Notes under the pieces: model-generated | Database searches by the model: none | Told to the model about the DNA's origin: nothing | The model's input: the letters and a program-made list of their open reading frames with translations, nothing else | Made by a program: the position numbers and the translations under genes | Part shown: in pieces, positions 8,328 through 18,616 of the stretch | How positions within the stretch are numbered: position 1 is the first letter of the stretch | How the letters are laid out: every line of letters starts with the position of its first letter | Assembly: GCF_030551255.1 (NCBI RefSeq) | Contig: NZ_CP130630.1 | Location: 10,601,001 to 10,665,000 of the forward strand | Length of the DNA: 64,000 nt | Direction: 5' to 3' | Origin: Streptomyces sp. NL15-2K | GTDB taxonomy: Bacteria > Actinomycetota > Actinomycetes > Streptomycetales > Streptomycetaceae

Positions 8328-9986
8328 TCACTTCCTGAGAGCGCGGTATGTGGCCACGAGGGCGGCGGTCGAGGGGTCGAGGCCGGGCACCTCGGCACCT
8401 TCGGTGAGCGCGGGCTCGACCCGCTTGGCGAGGACCTTGCCGAGCTCCACGCCCCACTGGTCGAAGGAGTCGATGTTCCAGACGGCGCCCTGGACGAACA
8501 CCTTGTGCTCGTAGAGCGCGATGAGCTGGCCGAGGACCGACGGGGTGAGTTCCTTCGCCAGGATCGTGGTCGTCGGGTGGTTGCCCTTGAACGTGCGGTG
8601 CGGCACCTGCTCCTCGGACACCCCCTCCGCGCGCACCTCGTCGGCGGTCTTGCCGAAGGCGAGCGCCTGCCCCTGTGCGAACAGATTGGCCATCAACAGG
8701 TCGTGCTGTGCCTTGAGTTCGTCGCCCAGCTCGTCGACGGGGCGGGCGAAGCCGATCAGGTCGGCCGGGATGAGCTTGGTGCCCTGGTGGATCAACTGGT
8801 AATAGGCGTGCTGCCCGTTGGTGCCCGGCGTGCCCCACACCACCGGCCCGGTCTGCCACTGAACGGGGCGTCCGTCGCGGTCCACGGACTTGCCGTTGGA
8901 CTCCATGTCCAGCTGCTGGAGGTAGGCCGTGAACTTCGACAGGTAGTGGCTGTACGGCAGGACCGCGTGCGACTGGGCGTCGAAGAAGTTGCCGTACCAG
9001 ATGCCCAACAGGCCCAGGAGCAGCGGGGCGTTGTCCTCGGCGGACGCGTTCTGGAAGTGCTCGTCGACGATGCGGAACCCGTCGAGCATCTCCAGGAAGC
9101 GGTCCGGGCCGATGGCGATCATCAGGGACAGGCCGATCGCCGAGTCGAAGGAGTAACGGCCGCCGACCCAGTCCCAGAACTCGAACATGTTGTCCGGGTC
9201 GATGCCGAACTCGGTGACCTTCCGCTCGTTCGTCGACAGGGCGACGAAGTGCCGCGCGACGGCCTTGTCCTCGCCGAGGCCGCCCGGACCGTTCAGCAGC
9301 CAGGAGCGGGCCGAGGTCGCGTTGGTGATCGTCTCGATGGTGGTGAAGGTCTTGGAGGCGACGATGAACAGGGTCTCCGCCGGGTCCAGGTCGCGGATGG
9401 CCTCGTGCAGATCGGCGCCGTCGACGTTGGACACGAACCGGAACGTCAAATCCCGTGCCGTGTACGCCCGCAGCGCCTCGTACGCCATCGCCGGGCCCAA
9501 GTCGGAGCCGCCGATGCCGATGTTGACGACGTTCCTGATCCGCTTGCCGGTGTGGCCGGTCCACTCGCCGGAGCGGACCCGGTTCGCGAAGCCGGCCATC
9601 TTGTCGAGGACCGCGTGCACCTTGGGGACGACGTTCTCGCCGTCGACCTCGATCACCGCGTTCGCGGGGGCGCGCAGCGCGGTGTGCAGGACGGCGCGGC
9701 CCTCGGTAGTGTTGATCTTCTCGCCGCCGAACATGGCGTCGCGCAGCCCGAACACGTCGGTGGCGGTGGCCAGTTCCTGGAGCAGGGCGAGAGTCTCGTC
9801 GGTGATGAGGTTCTTGGAGTAGTCGATGCGCAGGTCGCCGACGCGCACCACGTACCGCTCCGCGCGCCCGGGGTCCGCCGCGAACAGCTCCCGCAGATGC
9901 GCGTGCCACTGAGCGCGGTGATCCTCCAGGGCGACCCACTCGGGCCGCCGGGTGAGCTTGGGGGAGCCGGAAACCGAGTCAGACAT
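8328..9986 (-). CDS. pgi: Glucose-6-phosphate isomerase
   Basis: 552 residues, normal for the family. Interconverts glucose 6-phosphate and fructose 6-phosphate. Seen: [17 protein letters not shown] (phosphate loop), [13 protein letters not shown], the catalytic-glutamate region [30 protein letters not shown], and C-terminal [10 protein letters not shown]. It overlaps the end of opcA by 8 bp, so the two are probably translationally coupled. It lies in a pentose-phosphate operon and may be a second copy beside a housekeeping one; that cannot be seen from this window. Confidence 0.95.
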   Translation of the reverse strand: MSDSVSGSPKLTRRPEWVALEDHRAQWHAHLRELFAADPGRAERYVVRVGDLRIDYSKNLITDETLALLQELATATDVFGLRDAMFGGEKINTTEGRAVLHTALRAPANAVIEVDGENVVPKVHAVLDKMAGFANRVRSGEWTGHTGKRIRNVVNIGIGGSDLGPAMAYEALRAYTARDLTFRFVSNVDGADLHEAIRDLDPAETLFIVASKTFTTIETITNATSARSWLLNGPGGLGEDKAVARHFVALSTNERKVTEFGIDPDNMFEFWDWVGGRYSFDSAIGLSLMIAIGPDRFLEMLDGFRIVDEHFQNASAEDNAPLLLGLLGIWYGNFFDAQSHAVLPYSHYLSKFTAYLQQLDMESNGKSVDRDGRPVQWQTGPVVWGTPGTNGQHAYYQLIHQGTKLIPADLIGFARPVDELGDELKAQHDLLMANLFAQGQALAFGKTADEVRAEGVSEEQVPHRTFKGNHPTTTILAKELTPSVLGQLIALYEHKVFVQGAVWNIDSFDQWGVELGKVLAKRVEPALTEGAEVPGLDPSTAALVATYRALRK

Positions 9987-10914
9987 GAGAGGGGATCTCC
10001 TTGGTGGCCTCGCCGCGCAGGGCGACGGCGTACATCTCGTCCGCGTCGAGGCGCCTGAGCTCCTCGGCGATGAGTTCGGAGGTGGAACGGACCTTCAGCG
10101 CGAGGGTGCGCGAGGGCTGGCCCGGCAGGGACAGCGTGGCCAGCGGGCCCTCGGGGCGGTCGATGAGGATCTCGCCGTTCTCGGTGCCCAGCCGTACGGC
10201 CGTGACGACCGGCCCTGCGGTGACGACCCGGTCGACGGTGACGCCGAGGCGGGCCTCCAGCCAGCGGGCCAGCAGCTCGGCGGCCGGGTTCTCCTCCTCG
10301 GCCTCCACCGCCGCCGAGATGATCCGCACCCGGGCCTGGTCCAGGGCCGCGGCCAGCATCGAACGCCACGGCGTGAGCCGGGTCCAGGCGAGGTCGGTGT
10401 CGCCGGGCGCGTAGGAGCGGACCCGGGTCTCCAGCACCGCGAGGGGGTTCTCCACGGCGTACAGGTCGGTGATCCGGCGCTGGGCCAGCGCGCCCAGCGG
10501 GTCCTTCGCCGGGTTCTCCGGCGCTTCCACCGGCCACCACACCACGACCGGGGCGTCCGGCAGCAGCAGCGGCAGCACGACGGAGTCGGCGTGGTCGGAC
10601 ACCTCGCCGTACGTCCTGAGGACGACCGTCTCTCCGGTGCCCGCGTCCGCGCCCACCCGTACCTCGGCGTCGAGGTGTGAGTTGGTGCGGTCGCGCGGGG
10701 TGCGGGCGTGCCGCTTGATGACGACCAGGGTGCGCGAGGGGTGCTCGTGCGAGGCCTCCTCGGCCGCCTTGATCGCGTCGTACGCGTTCTCCTCGTCCGT
10801 GACGATCACCATCGTCAGGACCATGCCCACGGCGGGCGTGCCGATGGCGCGGCGACCCTGCACCAACGCCTTGTTGATCTTGCTTGCCGTGGTGTCGCTC
10901 AGGTCGATCTTCAT
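9979..10914 (-). CDS. opcA: Glucose-6-phosphate dehydrogenase assembly protein
   Basis: 311 residues. OpcA-type proteins are needed for assembly or activity of glucose-6-phosphate dehydrogenase in actinobacteria and cyanobacteria. Seen: the N-terminal [18 protein letters not shown], the [11 protein letters not shown] region, [20 protein letters not shown], and [20 protein letters not shown]. The start overlaps the zwf stop as ATGA, indicating coupled translation of zwf and its partner. Confidence 0.93.
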   Translation of the reverse strand: MKIDLSDTTASKINKALVQGRRAIGTPAVGMVLTMVIVTDEENAYDAIKAAEEASHEHPSRTLVVIKRHARTPRDRTNSHLDAEVRVGADAGTGETVVLRTYGEVSDHADSVVLPLLLPDAPVVVWWPVEAPENPAKDPLGALAQRRITDLYAVENPLAVLETRVRSYAPGDTDLAWTRLTPWRSMLAAALDQARVRIISAAVEAEEENPAAELLARWLEARLGVTVDRVVTAGPVVTAVRLGTENGEILIDRPEGPLATLSLPGQPSRTLALKVRSTSELIAEELRRLDADEMYAVALRGEATKEIPSHV

Positions 10915-12521
10915 GGCCTGCGCCAGCTCCGTCCGTCTCGTGCGAGCATCTCGTCGGCTTCCTCGGGTCCCCAGCTGCCCGACGCGTACTGCGCCGGCCG
11001 GCCGTGCGTCGCCCAGTGCTCCTCGATCGGGTCGAGGATCTTCCAGGACTCTTCCACTTCCTGGTGACGGGGGAACAGGTTGGCGTCCCCGAGGAGGACG
11101 TCCAGGATGAGGCGCTCGTACGCCTCCGGGCTGGACTCCGTGAAGGACTCGCCGTACGCGAAGTCCATCGTCACGTCCCGGATCTCCATCGAGGTGCCCG
11201 GAACCTTGGAGCCGAACCGGACCGTCATGCCCTCGTCGGGCTGGACGCGGATGACGATCGCGTTCTGGCCCAGCTCCTCGGTGGCCGTGGAGTCGAAGGG
11301 GGAGTGCGGCGCGCGCTGGAAGACGACCGCGATCTCGGTGACGCGGCGGCCCAGGCGCTTGCCCGTCCGCAGGTAGAAGGGGACCCCGGCCCAGCGGCGG
11401 TTGTCGACGTTCAGCTTGATGGCGGCGTACGTGTCGGTGGTGGAGGCCGGGTCGATGCCGTCCTCCTCGAGGTAGCCGCGCACCTGCTCGCCGCCCTGCC
11501 AGGCCGGCGCGTACTGCCCGCGCACCGTGTGGGCGCCGATGTCCTCCGGCAGCTTCACGGCCTTGAGCACCTTCAGCTTCTCCATGAGCAGCGACTCGGC
11601 GTCGAAGGCGGCCGGCTCCTCCATGGCGGTCAGCGCCATCAGCTGCAGGAGGTGGTTCTGGATGACGTCGCGGGCGGCGCCGATGCCGTCGTAGTAGCCG
11701 GCGCGGCCGCCGATGCCGATGTCCTCGGCCATGGTGATCTGTACGTGGTCGACGAACGACCGGTTCCAGATCGGCTCGTACATCTGGTTGGCGAAGCGCA
11801 GCGCCAGGATGTTCTGGACGGTCTCCTTGCCGAGGTAGTGGTCGATGCGGAAGACCTGGTCCGGCTCGAACACGTCGTGCACGAGCGCGTTCAGCTCTCG
11901 CGCGCTCGTCAGGTCGCGCCCGAACGGCTTCTCGATGACAGCGCGCCGCCAGGACCCCTCGGGCGCCTTGGCCAGCCCGTGCTTCTTCAGCTGCCGGACC
12001 ACCTTCGGGAAGAACTTCGGCGGTACGGAGAGGTAGAAGGCGTAGTTGCCGCTGGTACCGCGGGAGGCGTCCAACTCATCGACGGCGGAGCGCAGTTGCT
12101 TGAACGCCGTGTCGTCGTCGAAGTCGCCGGGGATGAACCGCATGCCCTCGGCGAGCTGCTGCCAGACCTCCTCGCGGAACGGCGTGCGCGCGTGCTCGCG
12201 CACCGCGTCGTGCACGACCTGCGCGAAGTCCTGGTCCTCCCAGTCCCGGCGGGCGAACCCGACGAGCGAGAAGCCCGGCGGCAGCAGACCGCGGTTGGCG
12301 AGGTCGTAGAGCGCCGGCATCAGCTTCTTGCGGGACAGGTCGCCGGTGACGCCGAAGATGACGAGACCGGACGGGCCGGCGATCCGGGGGAGACGGCGGT
12401 CGCGGGCGTCGCGCAGGGGGTTGGACCAGTCGGCGGCCGGGAGGACCGGGACGGTCACCTCCTGCTCGGCCGGCGGCGTCGTGGTGTCCTCGACTGCCGT
12501 GTCGGGAAGTTTCTTGCTCAT
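10911..12521 (-). CDS. zwf: Glucose-6-phosphate 1-dehydrogenase
   Basis: 536 residues. Oxidises glucose 6-phosphate to 6-phosphogluconolactone. Seen: the nucleotide-binding [19 protein letters not shown], the active-site [14 protein letters not shown] with the substrate lysine and the nearby catalytic histidine, and [18 protein letters not shown]. An N-terminal extension of about 45 residues precedes the Rossmann fold. The ATG at 12521 overlaps the tal stop (ATGA). Upstream neighbours are tal and tkt, downstream opcA. Confidence 0.95.
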   Translation of the reverse strand: MSKKLPDTAVEDTTTPPAEQEVTVPVLPAADWSNPLRDARDRRLPRIAGPSGLVIFGVTGDLSRKKLMPALYDLANRGLLPPGFSLVGFARRDWEDQDFAQVVHDAVREHARTPFREEVWQQLAEGMRFIPGDFDDDTAFKQLRSAVDELDASRGTSGNYAFYLSVPPKFFPKVVRQLKKHGLAKAPEGSWRRAVIEKPFGRDLTSARELNALVHDVFEPDQVFRIDHYLGKETVQNILALRFANQMYEPIWNRSFVDHVQITMAEDIGIGGRAGYYDGIGAARDVIQNHLLQLMALTAMEEPAAFDAESLLMEKLKVLKAVKLPEDIGAHTVRGQYAPAWQGGEQVRGYLEEDGIDPASTTDTYAAIKLNVDNRRWAGVPFYLRTGKRLGRRVTEIAVVFQRAPHSPFDSTATEELGQNAIVIRVQPDEGMTVRFGSKVPGTSMEIRDVTMDFAYGESFTESSPEAYERLILDVLLGDANLFPRHQEVEESWKILDPIEEHWATHGRPAQYASGSWGPEEADEMLARDGRSWRRP

Positions 12522-13663
12522 TCCGCGTCAACCCCCTTGCTGTTCAGGGACTTCGTCACCGCGTCCAGCAGGTCCTGCCAGGCCACCGCGAACTTGGCGA
12601 CACCCTCGTCCTCCAGTTGCCGCACGACCTCGTCGTAGGAGATGCCGAGCCGCTCCAGGGCGGCCAGGTCCGCGCGGGCCTGCGCGTAGCCGCCGGTGAC
12701 GGTGTTCCCGGTGATCTCGCCGTGGTCGGCGGTGGCGTTCAGCGTGGCCTCCGGCATCGTGTTGACCGTGCCGGGCGCGACCAGATCGTCTACATACAGC
12801 GTGTCCTTGTATGCGGGATCCTTCACACCGGTCGACGCCCACAGCGGACGCTGCTTGTTGGCCCTGGCGCCGGCGAGGGCGGTCCACCGCTCACCGGCGA
12901 AGACCTCCTCGTACGCCTCGTAGGCGAGCCGCGCGTTGGCGAGAGCGGCGCGGCCCTTGAGGGAAAGCGCTTCCGCCGTCCCTGTGACCGTCAGCCGCTT
13001 GTCGATCTCGGAGTCCACGCGGGAGACGAAGAAGGAGGCCACCGAGTGGATCTCGGCCAGGTCCAGGCCCTTCGCGTTCGCCTTCTCCAGGCCCGCGAGG
13101 TAGGCGTCCATGACCTCTCGGTAGCGCTCCAGGGAGAAGATCAGCGTGACGTTGACGCTGATGCCGAGACCGACGACTTCGGTGATCGCCGGGAGGCCGG
13201 CCTTCGTCGCCGGGATCTTGATCATCACGTTCGGGCGGTCGACCAGCCAGGCCAGCTGCTTGGCCTCGGCGATCGTCGCCGCGGTGTCGTGGGCGAGGCG
13301 CGGGTCGACCTCGATGGAGACCCGGCCGTCCCGACCGCCGGTCGCCTTGTATACGGGATGCAGGATGTCGGCGGCTGCACGCAGGTCGGCGGTCGTCAAC
13401 ATACGGACGGCCTCATCCACCGTCACGCCCCGCACGGCCAGGTCGGTGAGCTGCTCCTCGTAGCCCTCACCGGAGCCGATGGCGGCCTGGAAGATGGACG
13501 GGTTGGTGGTGACGCCCACCACGTGCTTCGTCTCGACGAGTTCGGCGAGGTTGCCCGACTCGATCCGGCTGCGTGACAGGTCGTCCAGCCAGATGGAGAC
13601 GCCCTCGTCGGAGAGGCGCTTGAGTGCTCCCGCGGTCGCGGTCGCTTCGGTCACTGTGATCAT
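12518..13663 (-). CDS. tal: Transaldolase
   Basis: 381 residues, the long actinobacterial form. Transfers a dihydroxyacetone unit between sedoheptulose 7-phosphate and glyceraldehyde 3-phosphate. Seen: [46 protein letters not shown] with the Schiff-base lysine, and [15 protein letters not shown]. The frame is open further upstream, but that extension is out of character, so the ATG at 13663 was chosen; it lies 19 bp after the tkt stop. The shine-dalgarno region (GAAAGAAG) is weak, suggesting coupling to tkt. Confidence 0.93.
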   Translation of the reverse strand: MITVTEATATAGALKRLSDEGVSIWLDDLSRSRIESGNLAELVETKHVVGVTTNPSIFQAAIGSGEGYEEQLTDLAVRGVTVDEAVRMLTTADLRAAADILHPVYKATGGRDGRVSIEVDPRLAHDTAATIAEAKQLAWLVDRPNVMIKIPATKAGLPAITEVVGLGISVNVTLIFSLERYREVMDAYLAGLEKANAKGLDLAEIHSVASFFVSRVDSEIDKRLTVTGTAEALSLKGRAALANARLAYEAYEEVFAGERWTALAGARANKQRPLWASTGVKDPAYKDTLYVDDLVAPGTVNTMPEATLNATADHGEITGNTVTGGYAQARADLAALERLGISYDEVVRQLEDEGVAKFAVAWQDLLDAVTKSLNSKGVDAE

Positions 13664-13682
13664 CTTCTTTCTGGCGATCGGA

Positions 13683-15758
13683 TCAACCACGGACGGTGGC
13701 CAGCGATTCCCTGGCTGCGGCGGCGACGTTCTCGGCGGTGAAGCCGAACTCGGCGAACAGGGTCTTGGCATCGGCGGAGGCGCCGAAGTGCTCGAGGGAG
13801 ACGATGCGTCCCGCATCACCCACGAACCGGTACCAGGTCAGACCCACGCCGGCCTCGACCGCGACGCGGGCCTTCACGGACGGCGGCAGGACGCTCTCGC
13901 GGTACTCCCGCGGCTGCTCCTCGAACCACTCCACGGACGGCATCGACACCACCCGCGTACCGACCCCCTCGGCCTCCAGCCGCTCCCGCGCGGCCACGGC
14001 GAGCTGGACCTCGGAACCGGTGGCGATGAGGACGACGTCCGGAGTCCCGGTCGACGCCTCCTTCAGGACGTAACCGCCCTTGGCGGCATCCGCGTTCGGA
14101 GCGTACGTCGGTACGCCCTGGCGGGTGAGCGCGAGGCCGTGCGGCGCCGGGTCGGTGGCGTGCCGCCTGAGGATCTCCGCCCAGGCGACGACGGTCTCGT
14201 TGGCGTCGGCGGGACGGACGATGTTCAGGCCGGGGATGGCGCGCAGGGACGCGATGTGCTCGACGGGCTGGTGGGTGGGGCCGTCCTCGCCCAGGCCGAT
14301 GGAGTCGTGTGTCCACACGTACGTCACCGGCAGCTGCATCAGCGCGGACAGGCGTACGGCGTTGCGCATGTAGTCGGAGAAGACGAGGAAGGTGCCGCCG
14401 TAGACGCGGGTGTTGCCGTGCAGGGCGATGCCGTTCATCTCCGCGGCCATGGAGTGCTCGCGGATGCCGAAGTGGATCGTCCGGCCGTAGGGGTCGGCCT
14501 CGGGCAGCGGGTTGTCCGCCGGGAGGAACGACGACGTCTTGTCGATGGTGGTGTTGTTCGATCCCGCCAGGTCGGCCGAGCCGCCCCACAGCTCCGGGAC
14601 GACCGCGCCGAGCGCCTGGAGCACCTTGCCGGACGCGGCGCGCGTGGCGACGGACTTGCCCTCTTCGAAGACCGGCAGGGCGTCCTCCCAGCCGTCGGGC
14701 AGCTGACCGGCGACCACCCGGTCGAAGAGCCCCGCACGCTCGGGCTGGGCGCCGCGCCACTTGTCGATCCGCTTGTCCCAGGCCGCGTGCGCCTCGGCGC
14801 CCCGGTCGAGGGCCCGGCGGGTGTGGGCGAGGACCTCGTCGGCGACCTCGAACGTCTTCTCCGGGTCGAAGCCCAGGACGCGCTTGGTGGCCGCGACCTC
14901 GTCCTCACCCAGAGCCGAGCCGTGCGCGGCCTCGGTGTTCCGGGCGTTCGGCGCGGGCCAGGCGATGATCGTGCGCATCGCGATGATCGAGGGGCGCGCG
15001 GTCTCGTCCTGCGCGGCCTTGAGTGCCGTATGGAGGGCGTGGACGTCGATGTCGCCGTCGGAGGCGGGCTCGACGCGCTGCACGTGCCAGCCGTACGCCT
15101 CGTACCGCTTCAGCACGTCCTCGGAGAAGGCGGTCGCGGTGTCGCCCTCGATGGAGATGTGGTTGTCGTCGTAGAGGAAGACGAGGTTGCCGAGTTTCTG
15201 GTGGCCGGCCAGCGAGGAGGCCTCGGCGGAGATGCCCTCCTCCAGATCCCCGTCGGAGACGATCGCCCAGATGGTGTGGTCGAAGGGGGACTCGCCCTCG
15301 GGGGCGTCCGGGTCGAACAGGCCGCGCTCGTAGCGGGCGGCCATGGCCATGCCGACGGCGTTGGCGACGCCCTGTCCGAGCGGCCCGGTCGTCGTCTCCA
15401 CACCGGCCGTGTGCCCGTACTCGGGGTGGCCCGGCGTCTTCGAACCGTGAGTCCTGAAGGCCTTCAGGTCGTCGAGCTCCAGCTCGTACCCGGCGAGGTA
15501 CAGCTGTGTGTAGAGGGTGAGCGAGGTGTGCCCGGGGGACAGCACGAAGCGGTCACGACCCGTCCACTCGGGGTCGGCCGGATCGTGGCGCATCACCTTC
15601 TGAAAGATCGTGTATGCCGCCGGGGCCAGGCTCATCGCGGTGCCGGGGTGGCCGTTGCCCACCCGCTGGACGGCATCGGCCGCCAAAAGGCGGGCGGTGT
15701 CGACGGCACGCCGGTCGAGTTCGGTCCATTCGAAGCTGTCCGGTGTCTGCGTGCTCAT
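13683..15758 (-). CDS. tkt: Transketolase
   Basis: 691 residues. A thiamin-diphosphate enzyme moving two-carbon ketol units in the pentose phosphate pathway. Seen: [19 protein letters not shown], the ThDP motif beginning [14 protein letters not shown] and ending with [28 protein letters not shown], and [24 protein letters not shown] two codons earlier is also possible, but the ATG at 15758 sits ten bases after GAGGA and is preferred. First gene of the leftward operon tkt-tal-zwf-opcA-pgi-gnd-phosphatase. The promoter gap contains a 17-bp palindrome. Confidence 0.95.
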   Translation of the reverse strand: MSTQTPDSFEWTELDRRAVDTARLLAADAVQRVGNGHPGTAMSLAPAAYTIFQKVMRHDPADPEWTGRDRFVLSPGHTSLTLYTQLYLAGYELELDDLKAFRTHGSKTPGHPEYGHTAGVETTTGPLGQGVANAVGMAMAARYERGLFDPDAPEGESPFDHTIWAIVSDGDLEEGISAEASSLAGHQKLGNLVFLYDDNHISIEGDTATAFSEDVLKRYEAYGWHVQRVEPASDGDIDVHALHTALKAAQDETARPSIIAMRTIIAWPAPNARNTEAAHGSALGEDEVAATKRVLGFDPEKTFEVADEVLAHTRRALDRGAEAHAAWDKRIDKWRGAQPERAGLFDRVVAGQLPDGWEDALPVFEEGKSVATRAASGKVLQALGAVVPELWGGSADLAGSNNTTIDKTSSFLPADNPLPEADPYGRTIHFGIREHSMAAEMNGIALHGNTRVYGGTFLVFSDYMRNAVRLSALMQLPVTYVWTHDSIGLGEDGPTHQPVEHIASLRAIPGLNIVRPADANETVVAWAEILRRHATDPAPHGLALTRQGVPTYAPNADAAKGGYVLKEASTGTPDVVLIATGSEVQLAVAARERLEAEGVGTRVVSMPSVEWFEEQPREYRESVLPPSVKARVAVEAGVGLTWYRFVGDAGRIVSLEHFGASADAKTLFAEFGFTAENVAAAARESLATVRG

Positions 15759-15810
15759 CTTCAAGAAGTCCTCAAGGGGAGCGAAATAGCTGGTCTGACG
15801 CGTTCAAACT

Positions 15811-15827
15811 TAAAAGTATGACTTTTA
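15811..15827. promoter_or_regulatory. Palindromic operator candidate in tkt/AraC gap
   Basis: TAAAAGT-ATG-ACTTTTA is a perfect 7-bp inverted repeat with a 3-bp centre, 53 bp upstream of the tkt start and 90 bp before the divergent AraC gene. It is strikingly AT-rich for this genome. It could bind a regulator of the pentose-phosphate operon; which one is unknown, as AraC proteins usually bind direct repeats rather than short palindromes. Confidence 0.55.
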
Positions 15828-15916
15828 GGAGGGAAGGTCGCGGTGTGTCAGCCTGTGGTGAAAGTGGGACACCCCCGAACGGCACAGTCCGAGACCGAGG
15901 GCGGCGCGAGAAGGAC

Positions 15917-16822
15917 ATGGCGGACAGAACCATCCAAGGCGGAGACGGTGACGGCGGCATGGACGGGATCAGAACGTTCCCCTTCCCGGTCGAGCTGAGC
16001 GTCGGCGGCGTCGGAATGCAGGTCGGCCCGATGGGCACCGGCCGTACCTGGCACGCCGACGCACCCCTGGAACGCGTCCACCGCATCGACTTCCACGTCG
16101 TGATGCTCTTCGACGACGGCCCCGTACACCACATGATCGACTTCGCCGAGTACGAGGCGACGGCCGGCGACCTGCTGTGGATCCGCCCGGGGCAGGTCCA
16201 CCGCTTTTCGCGGACGTGCGAGTACCGCGGAAGCGTACTGACCATGCAACCGGGCTTCCTGCCCCGCGCCACCGTCGAGGCCACCGGCCTCTACCGCTAC
16301 GACCTCCCGCCCCTGCTGCACCCCGAAGAGCCCCAGTTGGCGGGTCTGAGGTCCGCCCTGGCCCAACTCCAACGCGAGTACGAGGACACGACGACCCTCC
16401 CGCTCAGCCTGCACACGTCGGTCCTGCGCCACTCGCTCACGGCGTTCCTGCTGCGCCTCGCCCACCTGGCGGCAAGCTCCGCGGAGGCGGCCCGACGTCG
16501 GTCGGACACCACTTTCACTCTCTTCCGGGACGCGGTCGAGAAGGGCTTCGCCACCAACCACAGCGTCAGCGCCTACGCCGACGCCCTCGGCTACTCCCGC
16601 CGCACCCTCGTCCGCGCGGTTCGCGCCGCCACCGGCGAGACACCCAAGGGCTTCATCGACAAACGCGTCGTCCTGGAGGCCAAGCGCCTCCTCGCCCACA
16701 CCGACATGCCCATCGGCCGCATCGGCGCGGCGGTCGGCTTCCCCGACGCTGCGAACTTCTCCAAGTTCTTCCAGCAGCACACGGAGATGACGCCGGCGGC
16801 GTTTCGGGCGGAGCTGCGCTGA
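15917..16822 (+). CDS. AraC-family transcriptional regulator
   Basis: 301 residues. An N-terminal cupin-like sensor domain (HHMIDFAEYEATAGDLLWIR, PGQVHRF) is followed by a C-terminal double helix-turn-helix of AraC/XylS type (SVSAYADALGYSRRTLVRAV and IGRIGAAVGFPDAANFSKFF). The ATG at 15917 has GAGAAGGA upstream; upstream in-frame codons have no such site. Divergent from tkt, so a local control role is possible. The inducer is unknown. Confidence 0.9.
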   Translation: MADRTIQGGDGDGGMDGIRTFPFPVELSVGGVGMQVGPMGTGRTWHADAPLERVHRIDFHVVMLFDDGPVHHMIDFAEYEATAGDLLWIRPGQVHRFSRTCEYRGSVLTMQPGFLPRATVEATGLYRYDLPPLLHPEEPQLAGLRSALAQLQREYEDTTTLPLSLHTSVLRHSLTAFLLRLAHLAASSAEAARRRSDTTFTLFRDAVEKGFATNHSVSAYADALGYSRRTLVRAVRAATGETPKGFIDKRVVLEAKRLLAHTDMPIGRIGAAVGFPDAANFSKFFQQHTEMTPAAFRAELR

Positions 16823-16970
16823 TCTGCTCCGCTTGTGCTCTGTGCGGTTGGGGCGTTCTCTTACGGGTCCCGCACGCCCTTCAGGACAATTCCCACTGGC
16901 CCGACGCCCAACGGACCCTGACTATCAGCGCCGCCGCGAGCTCGGTTACACCGACCTCGAGCCGCACCAA

Positions 16971-17579
16971 CTATGTGATGGGAAAATCGAAGTAGGTGTC
17001 CGGATAAGGTTCGTTTTTGAGAGTGTAATGCCACCACTCGTAGTCGTATGCACTGAAACCGCACGTCTCCATGATGGATCGAAGGTACTGACGGTTCCTC
17101 GCTTCGGCTTGTGTGACCCCTTTTGCTCCATGATGTGAGACGGAATCCATGAGGTCGTGGTCACCGCCCATGGGAGCGAGCTCACGGGTGGCCAGGTCAT
17201 AGAGCGTGAGGTCAACGGTGCTGCCCCGGCTGTGGCCCGACTTGGCGGCCACATATCCCTTTTCGAACATCTCGGTTCTGTCGATATTCGGATAGTGCCG
17301 TGACTTCGTCCGGCCATCCTCTGGCTGTTTCGACCAGCGCAGAAAGCAGTCGACGGCGCGCTGCGGGCGATAACCATCCCAGAGAAGTAAGCCGAACCCA
17401 AGAGATTCGGCCTTCTCTCGCGCGCGTTCCAGGGCTGCGCATAAAGCCCTGGTTCCGACAACCCGATTTGCCATGTACCCGTCCACCGGTTTGCCGGTGA
17501 AGTTGTCCCATGTAGCGTACTTGGCATCCCAGCGTATTCCGGATGCAAGCTCGTCCACAAAGGAAAAGTCATCCTTCAT
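16971..17579 (-). CDS. vanX: D-Ala-D-Ala dipeptidase VanX
   Basis: 202 residues, normal for VanX. A zinc dipeptidase that hydrolyses D-Ala-D-Ala so that only D-Ala-D-Lac reaches peptidoglycan precursors. Seen: the metal ligands in SGHSRGSTVDLTLYD and EWWHYTL, and LLLWDGYRPQRAVDCF. The start overlaps the vanA stop (ATGA). Codon 64 is TTA (17388-17390), a codon decoded by the bldA tRNA in Streptomyces. G+C is visibly lower than in the surrounding genes, consistent with transfer. Last gene of vanHAX. Confidence 0.96.
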   Translation of the reverse strand: MKDDFSFVDELASGIRWDAKYATWDNFTGKPVDGYMANRVVGTRALCAALERAREKAESLGFGLLLWDGYRPQRAVDCFLRWSKQPEDGRTKSRHYPNIDRTEMFEKGYVAAKSGHSRGSTVDLTLYDLATRELAPMGGDHDLMDSVSHHGAKGVTQAEARNRQYLRSIMETCGFSAYDYEWWHYTLKNEPYPDTYFDFPIT

Positions 17580-18616
17580 CGGCTTTTTCCCGTCAACGCC
17601 AGCGACACCGTCCGGTCGATCACTTCGGCAAGCGGAAACCCCGCGGCCGCCATCATTCTCGGATAACGGCTGTACGAGGTCATGCCGGGCATAGTATTGA
17701 CCTCGTTGAGCACTACTTCTCCATCGTCCTTGAGGAACATGTCCACCCGCGACAGCCCCCTGCATCCCAAGGTGCGGTATATGGCCTTGGCTGTCCCCTG
17801 AACGAGCAGTCGCGACTCTTCCGGAATGTCGGCGGGAACGATTGCCGTTGAGTTTTCGGAGCCGGTCTCCGGCTCATCCTCCTGATGAATTCTGAAGAAT
17901 CCATGAGAGAGCGCGATTCGATCCACCTTGCCCGCGACCAAATCCAGATCGTTCCCCAGGATGGCGCATCCGATCTCGCTGCCGACGACAGCCTCTTCGA
18001 TCAACACCTTCGAGTCATACTGCCTTGCGGTTTCCACCGCACTCGGCAGTTCCTCTTCACGAGATACTTTGGTGACACCGAAGGATGACCCCGAACGCGC
18101 CGGCTTCACGAAGACGGGATAAGGGAGCCGATCGGGATCAATGTTCTCGTTCGCCGTGACGGTCCAGAAATTCGGCGTCGCGATTCCCGCGCTTCTGGCG
18201 ACGATGTAGGCAAGGGATTTGTCCATGCACAGAGCAGAACTTTGGACGTCGCAGCCGATGTAGGGGATGCCGGAGAGCTCCAGCAGACCCTGTATCGCGC
18301 CATCCTCGCCGAGTGAGCCGTGCAGAATCGGCAACACGACGTCCAGACGGAACGTTTCGTATCGTCCCTGCTCCTGGACAAGCAATCCGTGCACGCTGCT
18401 GTCCGGTGACAACACGGCCGGACGGCAGCTGCCGTTCTCCCAATCTGCGTCAGGCCCGTCGCAGAGCTTCCAGGCACCGCTCTTCGTGATCCCGATATAG
18501 AAGGGTTCATACTTCTCCATATCGAGGTTTCGTGCGACCTCTCGCGCAGACTTGACGGAGACGGGGTGCTCTTCGGAACGCCCCCCGAAGATGATTCCGA
18601 CCTTCAACCTATCCAT
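17576..18616 (-). CDS. vanA: D-alanine--D-lactate ligase VanA
   Basis: 346 residues. An ATP-grasp ligase making the depsipeptide D-Ala-D-Lac. Seen: IIFGGRSEEHPVS, VVLPILHGSLGEDGAIQGL, KPARSGSSFGV, the omega-loop motif HGFFRIHQEDEPETGSEN whose FRIHQE histidine is the residue associated with lactate preference in VanA-type enzymes, and RVDMFLKDDGEVVLNEVNTM. The start overlaps vanH by 8 bp and AGGAA precedes it. No TTA codon was found. It should confer high-level glycopeptide resistance with VanH and VanX. Confidence 0.96.
   Translation of the reverse strand: MDRLKVGIIFGGRSEEHPVSVKSAREVARNLDMEKYEPFYIGITKSGAWKLCDGPDADWENGSCRPAVLSPDSSVHGLLVQEQGRYETFRLDVVLPILHGSLGEDGAIQGLLELSGIPYIGCDVQSSALCMDKSLAYIVARSAGIATPNFWTVTANENIDPDRLPYPVFVKPARSGSSFGVTKVSREEELPSAVETARQYDSKVLIEEAVVGSEIGCAILGNDLDLVAGKVDRIALSHGFFRIHQEDEPETGSENSTAIVPADIPEESRLLVQGTAKAIYRTLGCRGLSRVDMFLKDDGEVVLNEVNTMPGMTSYSRYPRMMAAAGFPLAEVIDRTVSLALTGKSR

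Noticed and set aside
7323..10058. A 911-codon rightward frame opposite gnd and pgi
   Set aside because: It is antisense to the pentose-phosphate operon; composition and lack of motifs mark it as a shadow.
12963..12980. GGAAAGCGCTTCC inside tal resembling a LacI site
   Set aside because: It lies within a well-conserved coding segment ([10 protein letters not shown]) and is not near a gene start; coincidence is more likely.
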